Origin: an uncultured Gammaproteobacteria bacterium
Lineage (GTDB): Bacteria; Pseudomonadota; Gammaproteobacteria; JAADHQ01
DNA length: 64,000 nucleotides
Assembly: GCA_947258755.1 (NCBI GenBank)
Contig: CAMYJO010000001.1
Location: 1 to 64,000, forward strand
Reading direction: 5' to 3'
Shown: piece after piece, positions 18,073 to 27,568 of the stretch
How the letters are laid out: every line of letters starts with the position of its first letter
How positions within the stretch are numbered: the stretch's first letter is position 1
Notes under the pieces: generated by a model
Told to the model about the DNA's origin: nothing
Database searches by the model: none
What the model saw: only the letters and a program-made list of their open reading frames with translations
Program-made: the position numbers and the translations under genes

Positions 18073-18966
18073 ATGTCTAAAAAACATCCCGTTGTCGCAG
18101 TCACTGGTTCATCCGGTGCCGGCACCACTACAGTTAAGGTTGCATTCGAACATATTTTCAGACGTGAGGGCATTAATCCGGTTGTTGTCGAGGGCGATAG
18201 TTTTCATCGCTATGACAGGGCAGCCATGAAAGGTGCTATCGAGGAATTTGCTGCTAAAGGCAAGCAATTGAGTCACTTTGGTCCAGATTCCAACCTGTTT
18301 AACAAGATCGAAGAACTGTTCAAACAATACGGCGAATCAGGAACCGGCACCAAGCGTTACTATTTGCATAGTGAAGAAGAAGCAGACGAGCATAATGCCC
18401 GCCTCAACACTGAGCTTGGTCCCGGTCAGTTCACTCCCTGGGAAGATATTTCGGCCGGTAGTGACCTGCTTTTTTATGAAGGACTGCATGGCGGCGTCGT
18501 CACCGAAGACGCGAATGTTGCCAAGTATGTTGACTTGCTGATTGGTGTTGTACCTATCGTCAATCTGGAATGGATACAGAAAATTTTCCGCGATAATGCC
18601 CAGCGTGGTTATAGCGCCGAGGCCATCGTCGATACCATTCTGCGTCGTATGCCAGATTATGTAAATTACATCACACCACAATTTTCGCGCACGGACATCA
18701 ATTTCCAACGTGTACCCACTGTCGATACATCCAATCCATTCATCGCGCGTGATATCCCCACGCCGGATGAAAGCTTCGTTGTTATTCGCTTTCGCGATCC
18801 AGCGAAATTCAGTGTCGACTTCCCTTACCTGCTCAGCATGCTGGATAATTCATTTATGTCCAGACGCAATACCATTGTGGTTCCGGGCAGCAAAATGGGT
18901 TTTGCCATGGAGATTATTCTGGCGCCAATCATTGAACAAATTTTGGCGGAAAAGCGACAATCTTAA
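18073..18966 (+). CDS. prk: Phosphoribulokinase (class I, proteobacterial)
   Basis: The enzyme phosphorylates ribulose 5-phosphate to ribulose 1,5-bisphosphate, the committed step of the Calvin cycle beside RuBisCO. The 297-residue sequence has the class I P-loop (GSSGAGTTTVK), the VEGDSFHRYDR substrate loop, YEGLHGG and the C-terminal VPGSKMGFAMEII. Length and motifs match proteobacterial hexa- or octameric enzymes. A strong GGAG lies before the ATG, and an intrinsic terminator follows. No RuBisCO, cbbR or other Calvin gene is adjacent, so it is transcribed alone. This is the best evidence for autotrophy in the window. Confidence 0.95.
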   Translation: MSKKHPVVAVTGSSGAGTTTVKVAFEHIFRREGINPVVVEGDSFHRYDRAAMKGAIEEFAAKGKQLSHFGPDSNLFNKIEELFKQYGESGTGTKRYYLHSEEEADEHNARLNTELGPGQFTPWEDISAGSDLLFYEGLHGGVVTEDANVAKYVDLLIGVVPIVNLEWIQKIFRDNAQRGYSAEAIVDTILRRMPDYVNYITPQFSRTDINFQRVPTVDTSNPFIARDIPTPDESFVVIRFRDPAKFSVDFPYLLSMLDNSFMSRRNTIVVPGSKMGFAMEIILAPIIEQILAEKRQS

Positions 18967-18986
18967 TCAACATCCCGTTAATTCAA

Positions 18987-19010
18987 GGGCTGCTTAGGCA
19001 GCCCTTTTTT
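18987..19010 (+). terminator. Intrinsic terminator of prk
   Basis: GGGCTGC (18987-18993), loop TTAG, GCAGCCC (18998-19004), then six T. It lies 21 bp after the prk stop. Confidence 0.9.
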
Positions 19011-19343
19011 ATGCATATATTATTCCCTCACACAGTACAAACTGACCGATGTATGATGCATTAAACATTCTGTCACCGACTGCAACTGGACATCGCCCAC
19101 GGCAGCAACATTAAAACCATCCTATTCAACAACGTAGATAACATTACCAATATTTTACTGAAATAATCTATTACATATCCTTGCGTCCACATAAAAATTC
19201 CGACTGTAGTGATAGGTTATCGCTACTATAGTTTTTTCAATATTTCACTTGAAGAGTGGAACAGTTGCCTCTATACATTAAAGAGAACATAACCCATTTT
19301 ACCAACAACACATCGACAGACGTTCCAATAACAGGTATAGAAA
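19011..19343. other. 333-bp spacer, promoter region of the 97-residue protein
   Basis: AT-rich, with no recognisable gene or RNA. A dyad-like GATAGGTTATCGCTACTATAG (19210-19230 region) could be part of a promoter, but no strong box was identified. Confidence 0.3.
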
Positions 19344-19637
19344 ATGACTTTGGAAATGACACCGAATGTAGGTGACTGGTATCAAAATGCCAGCGGCGAA
19401 TCCTTCGAAATCGTTGCCTACGATATGAGCCGGGGGCTGATAGAAATCCAGTACTTCGACGGAACCATTGAAGAAATTGATGTGGATTCCTGGCATGAAC
19501 AGTTTATGGTCGCTATCGAGCCGCCGGAAGACTGGTCTGGATCGATGGATATGGACAGGCAGGACTATGGTGTTGATCTGGAGGAAAATCAACACTTGAA
19601 TTTTGAGAATCCCCTGGACACCTTTGAAGAACGTTAG
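19344..19637 (+). CDS. Small acidic protein, DUF6763-like
   Basis: The 97-residue acidic protein starts TPNVGDWYQNASGESFEIVAYD and has IEIQYFDGTIEEIDVDSW followed by EPPEDWSGS. From memory this pattern matches a small family (DUF6763) found mainly in sulfur-oxidising and related gammaproteobacteria; no function is known. The first part looks like a small beta-barrel domain. It is a single gene with its own leader. No membrane segment is present. Confidence 0.7.
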   Translation: MTLEMTPNVGDWYQNASGESFEIVAYDMSRGLIEIQYFDGTIEEIDVDSWHEQFMVAIEPPEDWSGSMDMDRQDYGVDLEENQHLNFENPLDTFEER

Positions 19638-19846
19638 GCTGGGCACTGCAGTAGCCCCGTCCAAATTCTTATAAATTTATTTAATGATGATGCGAAAATT
19701 TCATCTTATAGAAACAATCTATCAAAACAGCGCCGTATAACCGTCATCTAGTTCATCAACCAGCGCCATCTCTACTATACTGACTAATAACAATACGCAT
19801 TTCTCTACACAGACATTTTCTGGTTATTCCAGAATAGGAGGCTAGC

Positions 19847-20356
19847 ATGAGAAGACGGCTGTATTTCCTTTTACCAAACAGTGGCACCACCCGTGAGATC
19901 GTTAATGAGCTTTTATTGGCCAGGATTGACATCGGCCATATCCACGTCATGGCCCGCTCCGGCACTTCGATGGGAGGCCTGCCCGAAGCGAATATCATGC
20001 AAAAAAGTGACCTTGTGTATGGCCTTGAAAAAGGACTGCTCATTGGTGGCTTTACCGGCATTATTGCCGGGGTCATTGCCACCTTATTACCCACGGTCGG
20101 ACTGGGTGGCGGCGGCCTGATACTGGCCTGCGCACTCGCAGGTGCGGCTATTGGCGCCTGGGCATCCGGCATGATTGGCAGCGACGTCATCAATAGCCGG
20201 GTCAAACCATTTGAGGAAGCCATCGAAAAAGGTGAGTATTTGCTGATGATTGATGTCCCCAAGGACGACGTCGAAAAGATCACGCAAATGGTCAAAAGCC
20301 ATCATCCCGAAGCGCATCACGAGCAGGTCGACCCGACCATACCCGCGTTCCCCTGA
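19847..20356 (+). CDS. DUF1269 family membrane protein
   Basis: The 169-residue protein begins RRRLYFLLPNSGTTREIVNELL and has a central glycine-rich double membrane segment (about residues 62-112: LLIGGFTGIIAGVIATLL and LILACALAGAAIGAW). A soluble C-terminal part (LLMIDVPKDDVEKI) resembles the small alpha/beta domain of DUF1269 proteins. Function is unknown; the family is often stress-related. A perfect AGGAGG sits 7 bases before the ATG. A strong GC hairpin follows the gene. Confidence 0.8.
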   Translation: MRRRLYFLLPNSGTTREIVNELLLARIDIGHIHVMARSGTSMGGLPEANIMQKSDLVYGLEKGLLIGGFTGIIAGVIATLLPTVGLGGGGLILACALAGAAIGAWASGMIGSDVINSRVKPFEEAIEKGEYLLMIDVPKDDVEKITQMVKSHHPEAHHEQVDPTIPAFP

Positions 20357-20389
20357 GCGCGGCCCATGCCCCCTAGGTGCCTGGATAAA

Positions 20390-20412
20390 CCGGGCCTGAT
20401 TCACAGGCCCGG
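20390..20412 (+). terminator. GC hairpin after the DUF1269 gene
   Basis: CCGGGCCTG (20390-20398) and CAGGCCCGG (20404-20412) form a 9-bp stem with a 5-base loop. It lacks a T run, so it may be a 3' stabiliser or a factor-assisted terminator. Confidence 0.6.
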
Positions 20413-20661
20413 CACTTAAACCCTCTCAAATCAGGCGTCTTTTTCCTTACAATTAATATTATTGTTAATTGTTAATTAACATCTGATGAGTGACATCCTA
20501 TTGTTTTATATGATATTTATTAGCTTGGTGTATTAGAATTTCCATATTTATTCAAATTGTGATACAAAAGAATTGAACTGACAAGTAGTTGCCGGTTCTA
20601 AATATTCAGGTAAGGCCGCCGATATAGAATATATGGATTTGATACAATTTGGAGGTGAGGC

Positions 20662-20883
20662 ATGATTACAGTCTACGACATGACATCAGGCACACTTCGA
20701 AAGGAATTCGAAGAAGGTCGTCAAACGGAGCGTTCAGAGCAGCCAGAGCAGCATGAAGCACTCTATGCTCCAGCAGCAGCACAACTTCAAGAAATTGAAG
20801 TAGCAAGCCCTAACAGCCGCGATACCCTGCCAGAACACTTGCTGGGCATCCAGGTAGAAGACTTCATTGATAACATGAAGTAA
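20662..20883 (+). CDS. Small hypothetical protein, 73 residues
   Basis: The frame is supported by a strong GGAGGTGA 5 bases before the ATG, and is followed by a GC-rich stretch that is not a clear terminator. The protein is acidic and Glu/Gln-rich (RQTERSEQPEQHEAL), probably largely disordered, with a possible short motif at the end (LGIQVEDFIDNMK). I do not recognise a family. The AT-rich 250 bp before it probably hold its promoter; they contain the repeats TTGTTAATTGTTAATTAAC but no other gene. Confidence 0.6.
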   Translation: MITVYDMTSGTLRKEFEEGRQTERSEQPEQHEALYAPAAAQLQEIEVASPNSRDTLPEHLLGIQVEDFIDNMK

Positions 20884-20932
20884 CGCCGGGCTGACGCAAT
20901 GTCGGCCCGCCCATTGTAACGACCTAGGCGGA

Positions 20933-21301
20933 CTATTGATCGGCCGACGGAACCCCATTCCCATCAAATTCCACAAGCAAATTACCGCGTAACAGCTTGA
21001 ATGGCTCTTTTTTCAAAGACTCGCCTTTACAAGGCCCGGAAACACACAGGCCGTCCTCAATCCTGAACAAGGCATGATGAGTGGAACACTGAATATGTGT
21101 TTTATCCAGGTTTAGGAATTGCTCAGGCATCCAATCCAACGGCGCGCCGGTATGCGGGCAGCTATTCTGATAGAGGACTATCTGAGCGTCCTTGCAAACC
21201 GCAAAGACCTCTCTGCTAAAGCGACCATCGGCAAGCCTGAATGTCCTGCACTCGCCATCACCCAGCTCAGCAATGTTGAGCAAGACGGTTTCTTTTTTCA
21301 T
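20933..21301 (-). CDS. Rieske [2Fe-2S] protein, small ferredoxin-like
   Basis: The Rieske cluster ligands are clear: Cys48-Pro-His50 (SCPHTGAPLDW) and Cys72-Ser-Thr-His75 (CSTHHALF). The 122-residue protein has no signal peptide or membrane helix, so it is a soluble Rieske ferredoxin of the type that feeds oxygenases or acts as a small redox adaptor. The start at 21301 overlaps the stop of the sugar kinase by 4 bases (ATGA), hence translational coupling. An upstream extension to 21388 was rejected. It is the last gene of a unit that begins with the 1756-residue protein. Confidence 0.85.
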   Translation of the reverse strand: MKKETVLLNIAELGDGECRTFRLADGRFSREVFAVCKDAQIVLYQNSCPHTGAPLDWMPEQFLNLDKTHIQCSTHHALFRIEDGLCVSGPCKGESLKKEPFKLLRGNLLVEFDGNGVPSADQ

Positions 21302-22176
21302 TGCTGCTCCTCGACAACACCTGCGAATCCATACTGCATACACTTCCTGGCCGCCAGTTTGCAGGCAGCTTGTAAACCCTGCTGACACTCAAGCCCGCTT
21401 AAATTTGCATCTATGACGCCGGCATTAAAGGCATCACCTGCACCGACCGTATCAACCACTTCGATATCCTGTTGCGCCTGTGCATGTGACAACATACCCT
21501 GACGATCTATGGCATACGCCCCGCCCTTACCCCAGGCGCAATAAAGTACGATATCGGGGTGTAGTCTATGCATCTCACCCAGGAACGCGCTCGCATCATT
21601 AAAACCCGCATGCTGTGCATAGCCTTTAGAAAAAATCAGAATATCGGCATAAGCAAACAAACGTTCTATATCCTGACGTGGTTTTTCGATCTCGATAGAT
21701 ACCTTGTTCGGAAAGTTTGATGCTCGCATATACTCAAGCATCACGATCGTTTGTTCTACATTACGGCCTTCGAAATGCAGCCAGTCATACTCATTGATAT
21801 CAACAGACTTAAAATCGGCAAAGGAATATTCACGTACATCCCGGTAATGCACAATACTGCGCTTTCCTGAACCCTGTGCAAGGGTGATACAGGACAATGG
21901 TGATGAGGATTGATGCTGTACAACGGCATGATCGATATTGATATCATTTTTCATCAGGTCATCACGAATAAAGTCAGCGTATAGATCATCTGCCAACACC
22001 CCGGCCCAACTGCATTGATAGCCCAACGCCGCAAGCAGCACCAGGGTATTACTGGCATTACCGCCACGCCTTATCGACTGCTCCTGCGCGCGCACTTCCT
22101 CATCTTCACCCGGGTAATGCTCTACCGTATTGATGATATCGACTGTGGCTATGCCTACTGCAAGGATCTTATTCAT
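21298..22176 (-). CDS. PfkB-family carbohydrate kinase (ketohexokinase-like)
   Basis: This ribokinase-fold enzyme phosphorylates a sugar or nucleoside with ATP. It has the N-terminal GGNASNT signature (RRGGNASNTLVLLAALG) and the anion-hole motif DTVGAGDAFNAG, whose last Asp is the catalytic base. The sequence between resembles ketohexokinase-like members (HFEGRNVEQT; SIEIEKPRQDIERL). The substrate cannot be fixed. Length (292) is normal. It lies 121 bp downstream of the giant CNB-rhodanese gene and overlaps the Rieske gene. Confidence 0.85.
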   Translation of the reverse strand: MNKILAVGIATVDIINTVEHYPGEDEEVRAQEQSIRRGGNASNTLVLLAALGYQCSWAGVLADDLYADFIRDDLMKNDINIDHAVVQHQSSSPLSCITLAQGSGKRSIVHYRDVREYSFADFKSVDINEYDWLHFEGRNVEQTIVMLEYMRASNFPNKVSIEIEKPRQDIERLFAYADILIFSKGYAQHAGFNDASAFLGEMHRLHPDIVLYCAWGKGGAYAIDRQGMLSHAQAQQDIEVVDTVGAGDAFNAGVIDANLSGLECQQGLQAACKLAARKCMQYGFAGVVEEQQ

Positions 22177-22297
22177 AAGGGTTTTATAACTTGAATGCTA
22201 AAGGCCTGCTATTTTCTCAAGGCCATAGAGGATGTCAACAGCATTCTGCCATCACAGATAAGAAAGGAAGAAATTGAGGCGCTTAGCGCAGCAGATA

Positions 22298-25200
22298 CTA
22301 ACGTGAACGTACTACACGGAAACCAATCTGGTCCACCGCCTTATCAGCAGCGAACTCGCTACGCACGCTGGCTCTGATCTCCTCGATAGGACTAAGATAA
22401 GAGCCGCCGCGGACAACATGCTGACTACAGCCAATTTGTGACCAGCTGCTGCCATCATTTGGCGCGCCTTCAAAGTTCGGACGATAACAATCAGTGACCC
22501 ATTCTTTAACATTACCAGACATATCGTGCAAACCCAGTGTACTGGCCTTAAAGTTGCCTACCGGGGCTGTACTGACACTATCCCATTGACTGCCACAATC
22601 GAAACAATTTGCGCGATTGGATATATACTCAGCACCCCACCAGTATTTTTCTTTCGAGCCTGCGCGCGCAGCATATTCCCATTCAGCCTCACTGGGCAAG
22701 CGATACCAATGCCCTGTCTGGTCCGACAACCAACGGGTGTAGGCCATTGCATCTTCCCAACTCACATTGATGACCGGGCGTTTACCACGACCCCAACCAT
22801 TATCAGAGGGGAGGGGCCGGTCCGTATCCTCAGCAAAACGATCATACTCATCAAAACTGACTTCATATTTCGCAATTGAGAATTTTCTGAGCGACACCTG
22901 GTGCTGCGGTCTTTCATTAAAATGTACAGAATTGTCCGGACTGCCCATTGTAAAGCTACCTCCGGGCACACCTACCATGACCGGGCCATTCCCACCAGAT
23001 TGCAGAAAATCGCTGTATACACGAGTAGGCTTCAGGGCTTTTTGTTGCGCACGGCTAACATTGATCTTTCCGATATTTTTCTTAGCTGCAGCAACTACCT
23101 TCTTCGGAACTATCGGTGCAGCATTCGGTTTACTATTAACCTTGGCAATAGTAGATGGTTTAACACTAGAATCTGTTTTAATTTTAGCAACAGCTGGCTT
23201 GTCATCTTCTGTCACTGCTAACGTATCATTGCTGCGACTTTCCGCGTTCATGACAAAATACCAGTACACAGCACCGGCAGATAACAGTGAAAATAGCATC
23301 ACCAGTATTAGCGTCATCATAGTGTTACTTTTACGTACCACTTTGGCGCCATCAGCATTAAACAGGTTCTTATCAATATCGGGCAAGTTAAACAGGGTTG
23401 AATTTTCCTGTAATACAGACTTACTGCCTTCTTCTTCAACAGCGGAATCATTGCCTGTCGGTAAATGCCCGTCTCTTACCGCCTGTTCTTGCTGCTGATA
23501 AAGCTTCTGCAACTCATCGCGCAAGCGCTCATTATCTTTTCTTAGCTCACTGGATTCGCCCTCGTGTCCTGACTTATACTGCTCCAGTTGATTTTCCATA
23601 TCATGCTTGAGCTGCTCCATTTTTTTATTAAAATCCTGCTCCAGGTTTGACTGCTTGAGCTGACGTATCTCTGCCTCAAGCCCCTTGATCTTGACCTGTG
23701 ATTGCTCCAGTTCAGCCTGGTTATCCATGTCATGTTCAGTAATACGCCAGGTCTTCTGTTCTTCTCTTAATTTTTCCAGCTCAAGTTGCAACTGCTGAAT
23801 CTGCGCTTCCCCTGCTTGTAATGACTGCCGGTAATCGTCGCATTCGCCATGCAACTTCCCCATCTCCTCTTCCATGACCTTAAAGGCAGACTCAGCATCG
23901 CTACGCAGGGTATTTTCATTCATCACCTGCTTTTCATGCTCAATCAATAAATTGTCTTTTTCCTGCAGACCCTTTTCCAGTCCAAGGATGATTTCCTTGC
24001 TTTCAATTTCTGACTGTTCAAACCGCTCTCTTACTAATTTAAGCTCTTCCTCCGCTGCCCGCCTTTCCTTATCAGAGTCACCATCCTTATGCTTATAACT
24101 TTCCACTTCCTGTTTTGATGATAGCAACTCATCCTGCAAAATCATTAACGCTGTTTCTTTTTCAGCAAATGCAGCTCGCAATGTATCCAGCTCACGTTGC
24201 ACTTCATCACTCTCGCTGGATTTTTCTGCCAGCACACTGGAATTTTCCAGTAATTTATTCTCGGCGTCATCAAGCGAGTCTCTGAGCAAGCGCAACTCAT
24301 CATGCAAGGCTTCATCACTCGCGCCCGATTCCATTTTTGTATTAATCTTAACGAGCTCTTCAATACGTTTTTGCGCTTGCTGATATCTTTCATCAACCGC
24401 AGCACGTTCGATTTTTTGCAGCTCTAGTGCCTGACGGTACTCTATTATTTTATCTTCTTGTTCTTGCTCAGAAACACCATGCTGTTCCTGCATGGCTTGC
24501 AACTCATTATTGAGTGCCTGCAAATCTGTTTCCAGTTGCTGCCTGACTCCCTGCCCCTGCTCCAGCTCCAACTGGTACTGCTGCACCTTCGTATCGAGTT
24601 GCAGTTTGGCACTTTCGGACATTTCTAATTTGTCATGGACTGCGCGTAATGCCGCCTCCAGATCATTGATTTTTGCCAGACTTTGCTGACCCTGCTCTTC
24701 AGCATGCGCCCTCTCTGCCAGTAACTTCGCCTCATAATCCTCAACTGTGCTCTTGAGCTTGTCTAGCTCCTGAGCCTGCTCTTCATTTATTTTGTTAGAG
24801 GATGATAACTGCGCTTGTAAATCAGACTCCATTGAGCCCTGTTGTTGCTTTAAGGCCTCGTGCTCAGATTGCATAGCACTGAGCTTTTCCTGATGCGACA
24901 GGATTTGCTGCTCTAAGGCTTGTTTTTCAGCCTGGTACATTGCCTCATAATCAGCAGATCTTTCCTTAAGTGCGTTGACCTCTGCATCCAACAGTCTGCG
25001 CGCATCTCCATGCTCGGCCAATTGCGACATCAGCTCTGCCTCGCGCGCCTCACTATCTTTTACCGTGGACTGCAACTCGGATTCCAGCTTGCTGATTGAT
25101 TGCTGATATTCCTGTTGCTGCTGAGCAAACGAACTTTTTTCACCATTAAGAGTCTGCAACTCGGCCTGCAACTGCTGCTGTTTCTTTTCCAATTCAATGG

Positions 25201-27568
25201 TATGCGCGCGATGCTCTTCGCCAGCTTTCGCCAACTCAGCTTCCAGGGCCTTAATATTTTCAAGCCCGTCACCCTTTTCCAAATCCCTTGCCTTCTTCAG
25301 GCTAACGAGATTTGACTCGGCTTCTTGCAACTGACTATTGAGCACATTAATTTCTGACTCGAGCTTTTCGCGCTGCTGCTCTGAAGTCTGCAGCTTGTCT
25401 TGCATTTGACGAGTACTTTCCTTGCTTTCACCAAGGATCGTCTCTTTTTCATCTGCGCGCTGCTTTAATTCTATTTCAAGCGTTCCAATACGGGCCGCAG
25501 AAGACTGCAACTCTTTTTCTATACAGTCCTTCTGTTCGCTGACTTCCCGCATTTGCTGTTGTAGGTCCGTTGTTTCCTGCAATCTGGCTTGGCTTTCCTG
25601 CTCGATCTTTTCCTGTAAAGATTCCACCTCAGCACTTCGTGTTGCCGTACCAGACTGCAACTGCTCGACTTGCTGACGCTGGCCTTCAAGCGCCTGATTG
25701 GCTTCGAGAACCTTATTTTCAAGCTTTAGCTGCGCATCTATTTTCTCCTGCAACTGATCTTGCAATGTTTCCCGTTGCTGCCGCTCTTGTTGCAATTCAC
25801 GCTCAAGGCCAGACTTGCTATCTCGTAGTTCATTCAGCGACTCACGTAACTTGCCAATTTCTTCATTCAACGATGCCACACTGGCATTAACGTTTTCACC
25901 CAGCGCTTCTTTTTCACGCTCGATAGTCTCAAGTTTCTGTTCTAAATTATTTCTTTCAGATTTCAACCCAGACATTTCTGTACGCAGGGCTTCCAGCTCA
26001 CTTAAACTGGTATTATGCTGTGCTTGTATTGCTGCCGAATCTGCCACAGCACTGTGAAGCTCCTGCTCCAGCGCTGCTATTCTCTGCTCCTGTGTTTTTA
26101 GGGTTTTTTGTGCATTTTCGTCTGACTGCTGGGCAGACATCAGGACTACGTCTTGCTTTAGTGCGGCAGCTTGCAATTCCTCTAATTGCCGCTTAAAACC
26201 ACCCGACTCGACCTCCAGTTCACGCAACCCATCTAGCTCATCTTCCAGGCCCTTAACCCTGACCTGCTCGGCGCGCACGGATTCAAGTGTCTGCTCGAGC
26301 TCCGCCTCCTGTTGCGCTATTTTCTGCTCTGATTCCGAAATTTTATTTTTCAGTGCATCGACTTCGGTAGACAATTCACTAACATTACCTTCCAGCTTGT
26401 TTTTTTCGTTTTTTACTTCATTCAGCTCTTCAAGCAAATATTTATTACTGTCGTCTTCTTTTTTTGCTCTGTTGATATCGATAACTTCTGCATTTTCCGC
26501 TTCTTTTTCCTTGATAGGTGCGTAGTTTTCCAAAGGCACATTACTGAGCCCATCTTTTAACACATGCGCATCTATACCAAACTGCCCCAATAGAAATACA
26601 GCACTGGTACTACGCCTCCCGGTATCACAATAGGCGATATATTCTTTATCTCGATCAATGGAGGTTATTTCACTACGAATAGCTGCCAAAGGTATATTGA
26701 TGCTACCCTCTAAATGGGCATTGCCATATTCACCCGGAAGGCGCACATCCAGGAAAATGGCGCCATTTTCAAGTTTCTGTATCGATTCCTCATAGTTTAG
26801 CTGACTTAATAAGGGCGCTTTCAAAAGTTCGTTAAAATCTTTTTTCGCCAGGCGCATCATTTTTCCATTGGTCAACATCGTAACCGATGCATTACGCTTG
26901 GCTCCAGACAACAGGGATTCCTCACCGAAGCTATCACCGTCCTTCAATTCTGCCAGCTTCACTTCGCGCGCGTTGGCTGACGGCTTGCGACTGACGATAC
27001 AAGTACCTTCTTTGATAATGTAATAAAAATCGCCTTCATCGTTTTGATTGACGATCACTTCACTGGCCTTGACCTCAATCTCCTCCATTCGCATGAATAG
27101 TTGCTGCAGGTTATTGGCAGGAAGTTTCTGCAGCAATTCAGACTGCATCATGCGCGTCATCCAGTCCTCATCATCGGACTCGTAATCATCAACTGCATAA
27201 CTGCTTGTCTGCTCATAGGCCAGCATCACATCCAACAAACCTGAATCGATGCTTACAATCGTACAACGACTTTTAGCACGGGCGCCGAGTTGCCTGGGTT
27301 GTTGTGCCGCAATCGGATGCTTGGCTTCCTCAGTACCACCCTCGATAGTCAACTTGATATCACTGCCATCGACCAGGGCGATCTCGCCTGCAAGGATGAA
27401 GCAGGTGGAATTGTCCCGCTCGCCTTTCTTAAATAAATATTTTCCCGGCTTCAGCTCAAGAATAGTGGCCTTCTTCGCCAACTCCTCAAAATGCGTCGCT
27501 GACAGGCCATTTAATGGCACTAGGTTTTTAAGCGATTTCTTATCCGCCAGTTTTGGCACTGCACTCAT
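22298..27568 (-). CDS. 1756-residue CNB-CNB-rhodanese-coiled coil-TM-SUMF1-like protein
   Basis: One uninterrupted frame. Order seen: degenerate cyclic-nucleotide-binding domain (residues 10-115), a second, better conserved one (140-250, with FGEESLLSGAKRNASV as phosphate cassette), rhodanese domain (260-352, catalytic Cys314 in AYCDTGRRST), a Gln/Glu/Leu/Lys-rich coiled coil (about 370-1360), one membrane helix (1416-1440) after a Lys/Arg stretch, a Lys/Pro linker, and a SUMF1/formylglycine-enzyme-like domain (1525-1754: VGVPGGSFTMGSP, RLPSEAEWEYAAR, GNVKEW, VVRGGSY). The Cys pair of active formylglycine enzymes after RGGS is absent (LSPIEEIRASVR), so a binding or structural role is likelier. 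Topology: N-terminus inside, SUMF1-like domain in the periplasm. CNB-rhodanese proteins of about 360 residues exist in this bacterial group as I recall; this long fusion I do not know. It lies upstream of the kinase and Rieske genes. Confidence 0.88.
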   Translation of the reverse strand: MSAVPKLADKKSLKNLVPLNGLSATHFEELAKKATILELKPGKYLFKKGERDNSTCFILAGEIALVDGSDIKLTIEGGTEEAKHPIAAQQPRQLGARAKSRCTIVSIDSGLLDVMLAYEQTSSYAVDDYESDDEDWMTRMMQSELLQKLPANNLQQLFMRMEEIEVKASEVIVNQNDEGDFYYIIKEGTCIVSRKPSANAREVKLAELKDGDSFGEESLLSGAKRNASVTMLTNGKMMRLAKKDFNELLKAPLLSQLNYEESIQKLENGAIFLDVRLPGEYGNAHLEGSINIPLAAIRSEITSIDRDKEYIAYCDTGRRSTSAVFLLGQFGIDAHVLKDGLSNVPLENYAPIKEKEAENAEVIDINRAKKEDDSNKYLLEELNEVKNEKNKLEGNVSELSTEVDALKNKISESEQKIAQQEAELEQTLESVRAEQVRVKGLEDELDGLRELEVESGGFKRQLEELQAAALKQDVVLMSAQQSDENAQKTLKTQEQRIAALEQELHSAVADSAAIQAQHNTSLSELEALRTEMSGLKSERNNLEQKLETIEREKEALGENVNASVASLNEEIGKLRESLNELRDSKSGLERELQQERQQRETLQDQLQEKIDAQLKLENKVLEANQALEGQRQQVEQLQSGTATRSAEVESLQEKIEQESQARLQETTDLQQQMREVSEQKDCIEKELQSSAARIGTLEIELKQRADEKETILGESKESTRQMQDKLQTSEQQREKLESEINVLNSQLQEAESNLVSLKKARDLEKGDGLENIKALEAELAKAGEEHRAHTIELEKKQQQLQAELQTLNGEKSSFAQQQQEYQQSISKLESELQSTVKDSEAREAELMSQLAEHGDARRLLDAEVNALKERSADYEAMYQAEKQALEQQILSHQEKLSAMQSEHEALKQQQGSMESDLQAQLSSSNKINEEQAQELDKLKSTVEDYEAKLLAERAHAEEQGQQSLAKINDLEAALRAVHDKLEMSESAKLQLDTKVQQYQLELEQGQGVRQQLETDLQALNNELQAMQEQHGVSEQEQEDKIIEYRQALELQKIERAAVDERYQQAQKRIEELVKINTKMESGASDEALHDELRLLRDSLDDAENKLLENSSVLAEKSSESDEVQRELDTLRAAFAEKETALMILQDELLSSKQEVESYKHKDGDSDKERRAAEEELKLVRERFEQSEIESKEIILGLEKGLQEKDNLLIEHEKQVMNENTLRSDAESAFKVMEEEMGKLHGECDDYRQSLQAGEAQIQQLQLELEKLREEQKTWRITEHDMDNQAELEQSQVKIKGLEAEIRQLKQSNLEQDFNKKMEQLKHDMENQLEQYKSGHEGESSELRKDNERLRDELQKLYQQQEQAVRDGHLPTGNDSAVEEEGSKSVLQENSTLFNLPDIDKNLFNADGAKVVRKSNTMMTLILVMLFSLLSAGAVYWYFVMNAESRSNDTLAVTEDDKPAVAKIKTDSSVKPSTIAKVNSKPNAAPIVPKKVVAAAKKNIGKINVSRAQQKALKPTRVYSDFLQSGGNGPVMVGVPGGSFTMGSPDNSVHFNERPQHQVSLRKFSIAKYEVSFDEYDRFAEDTDRPLPSDNGWGRGKRPVINVSWEDAMAYTRWLSDQTGHWYRLPSEAEWEYAARAGSKEKYWWGAEYISNRANCFDCGSQWDSVSTAPVGNFKASTLGLHDMSGNVKEWVTDCYRPNFEGAPNDGSSWSQIGCSQHVVRGGSYLSPIEEIRASVRSEFAADKAVDQIGFRVVRSR

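Noticed and set aside
22298-23300. Active formylglycine-generating enzyme in the giant protein
   Set aside because: The Cys pair that follows RGGS in active enzymes is replaced by LSPIEEIRASVR, so only the fold is claimed.
22767-23498. 243-codon frame on the plus strand inside the giant gene
   Set aside because: Low-complexity mirror of the coiled coil and SUMF1-like coding sequence, with no family features.
23400-26500. Tandem DNA repeats or CRISPR in the coiled-coil coding region
   Set aside because: The similarity is heptad-like in protein only; no constant repeat and spacer lengths are seen in the DNA.
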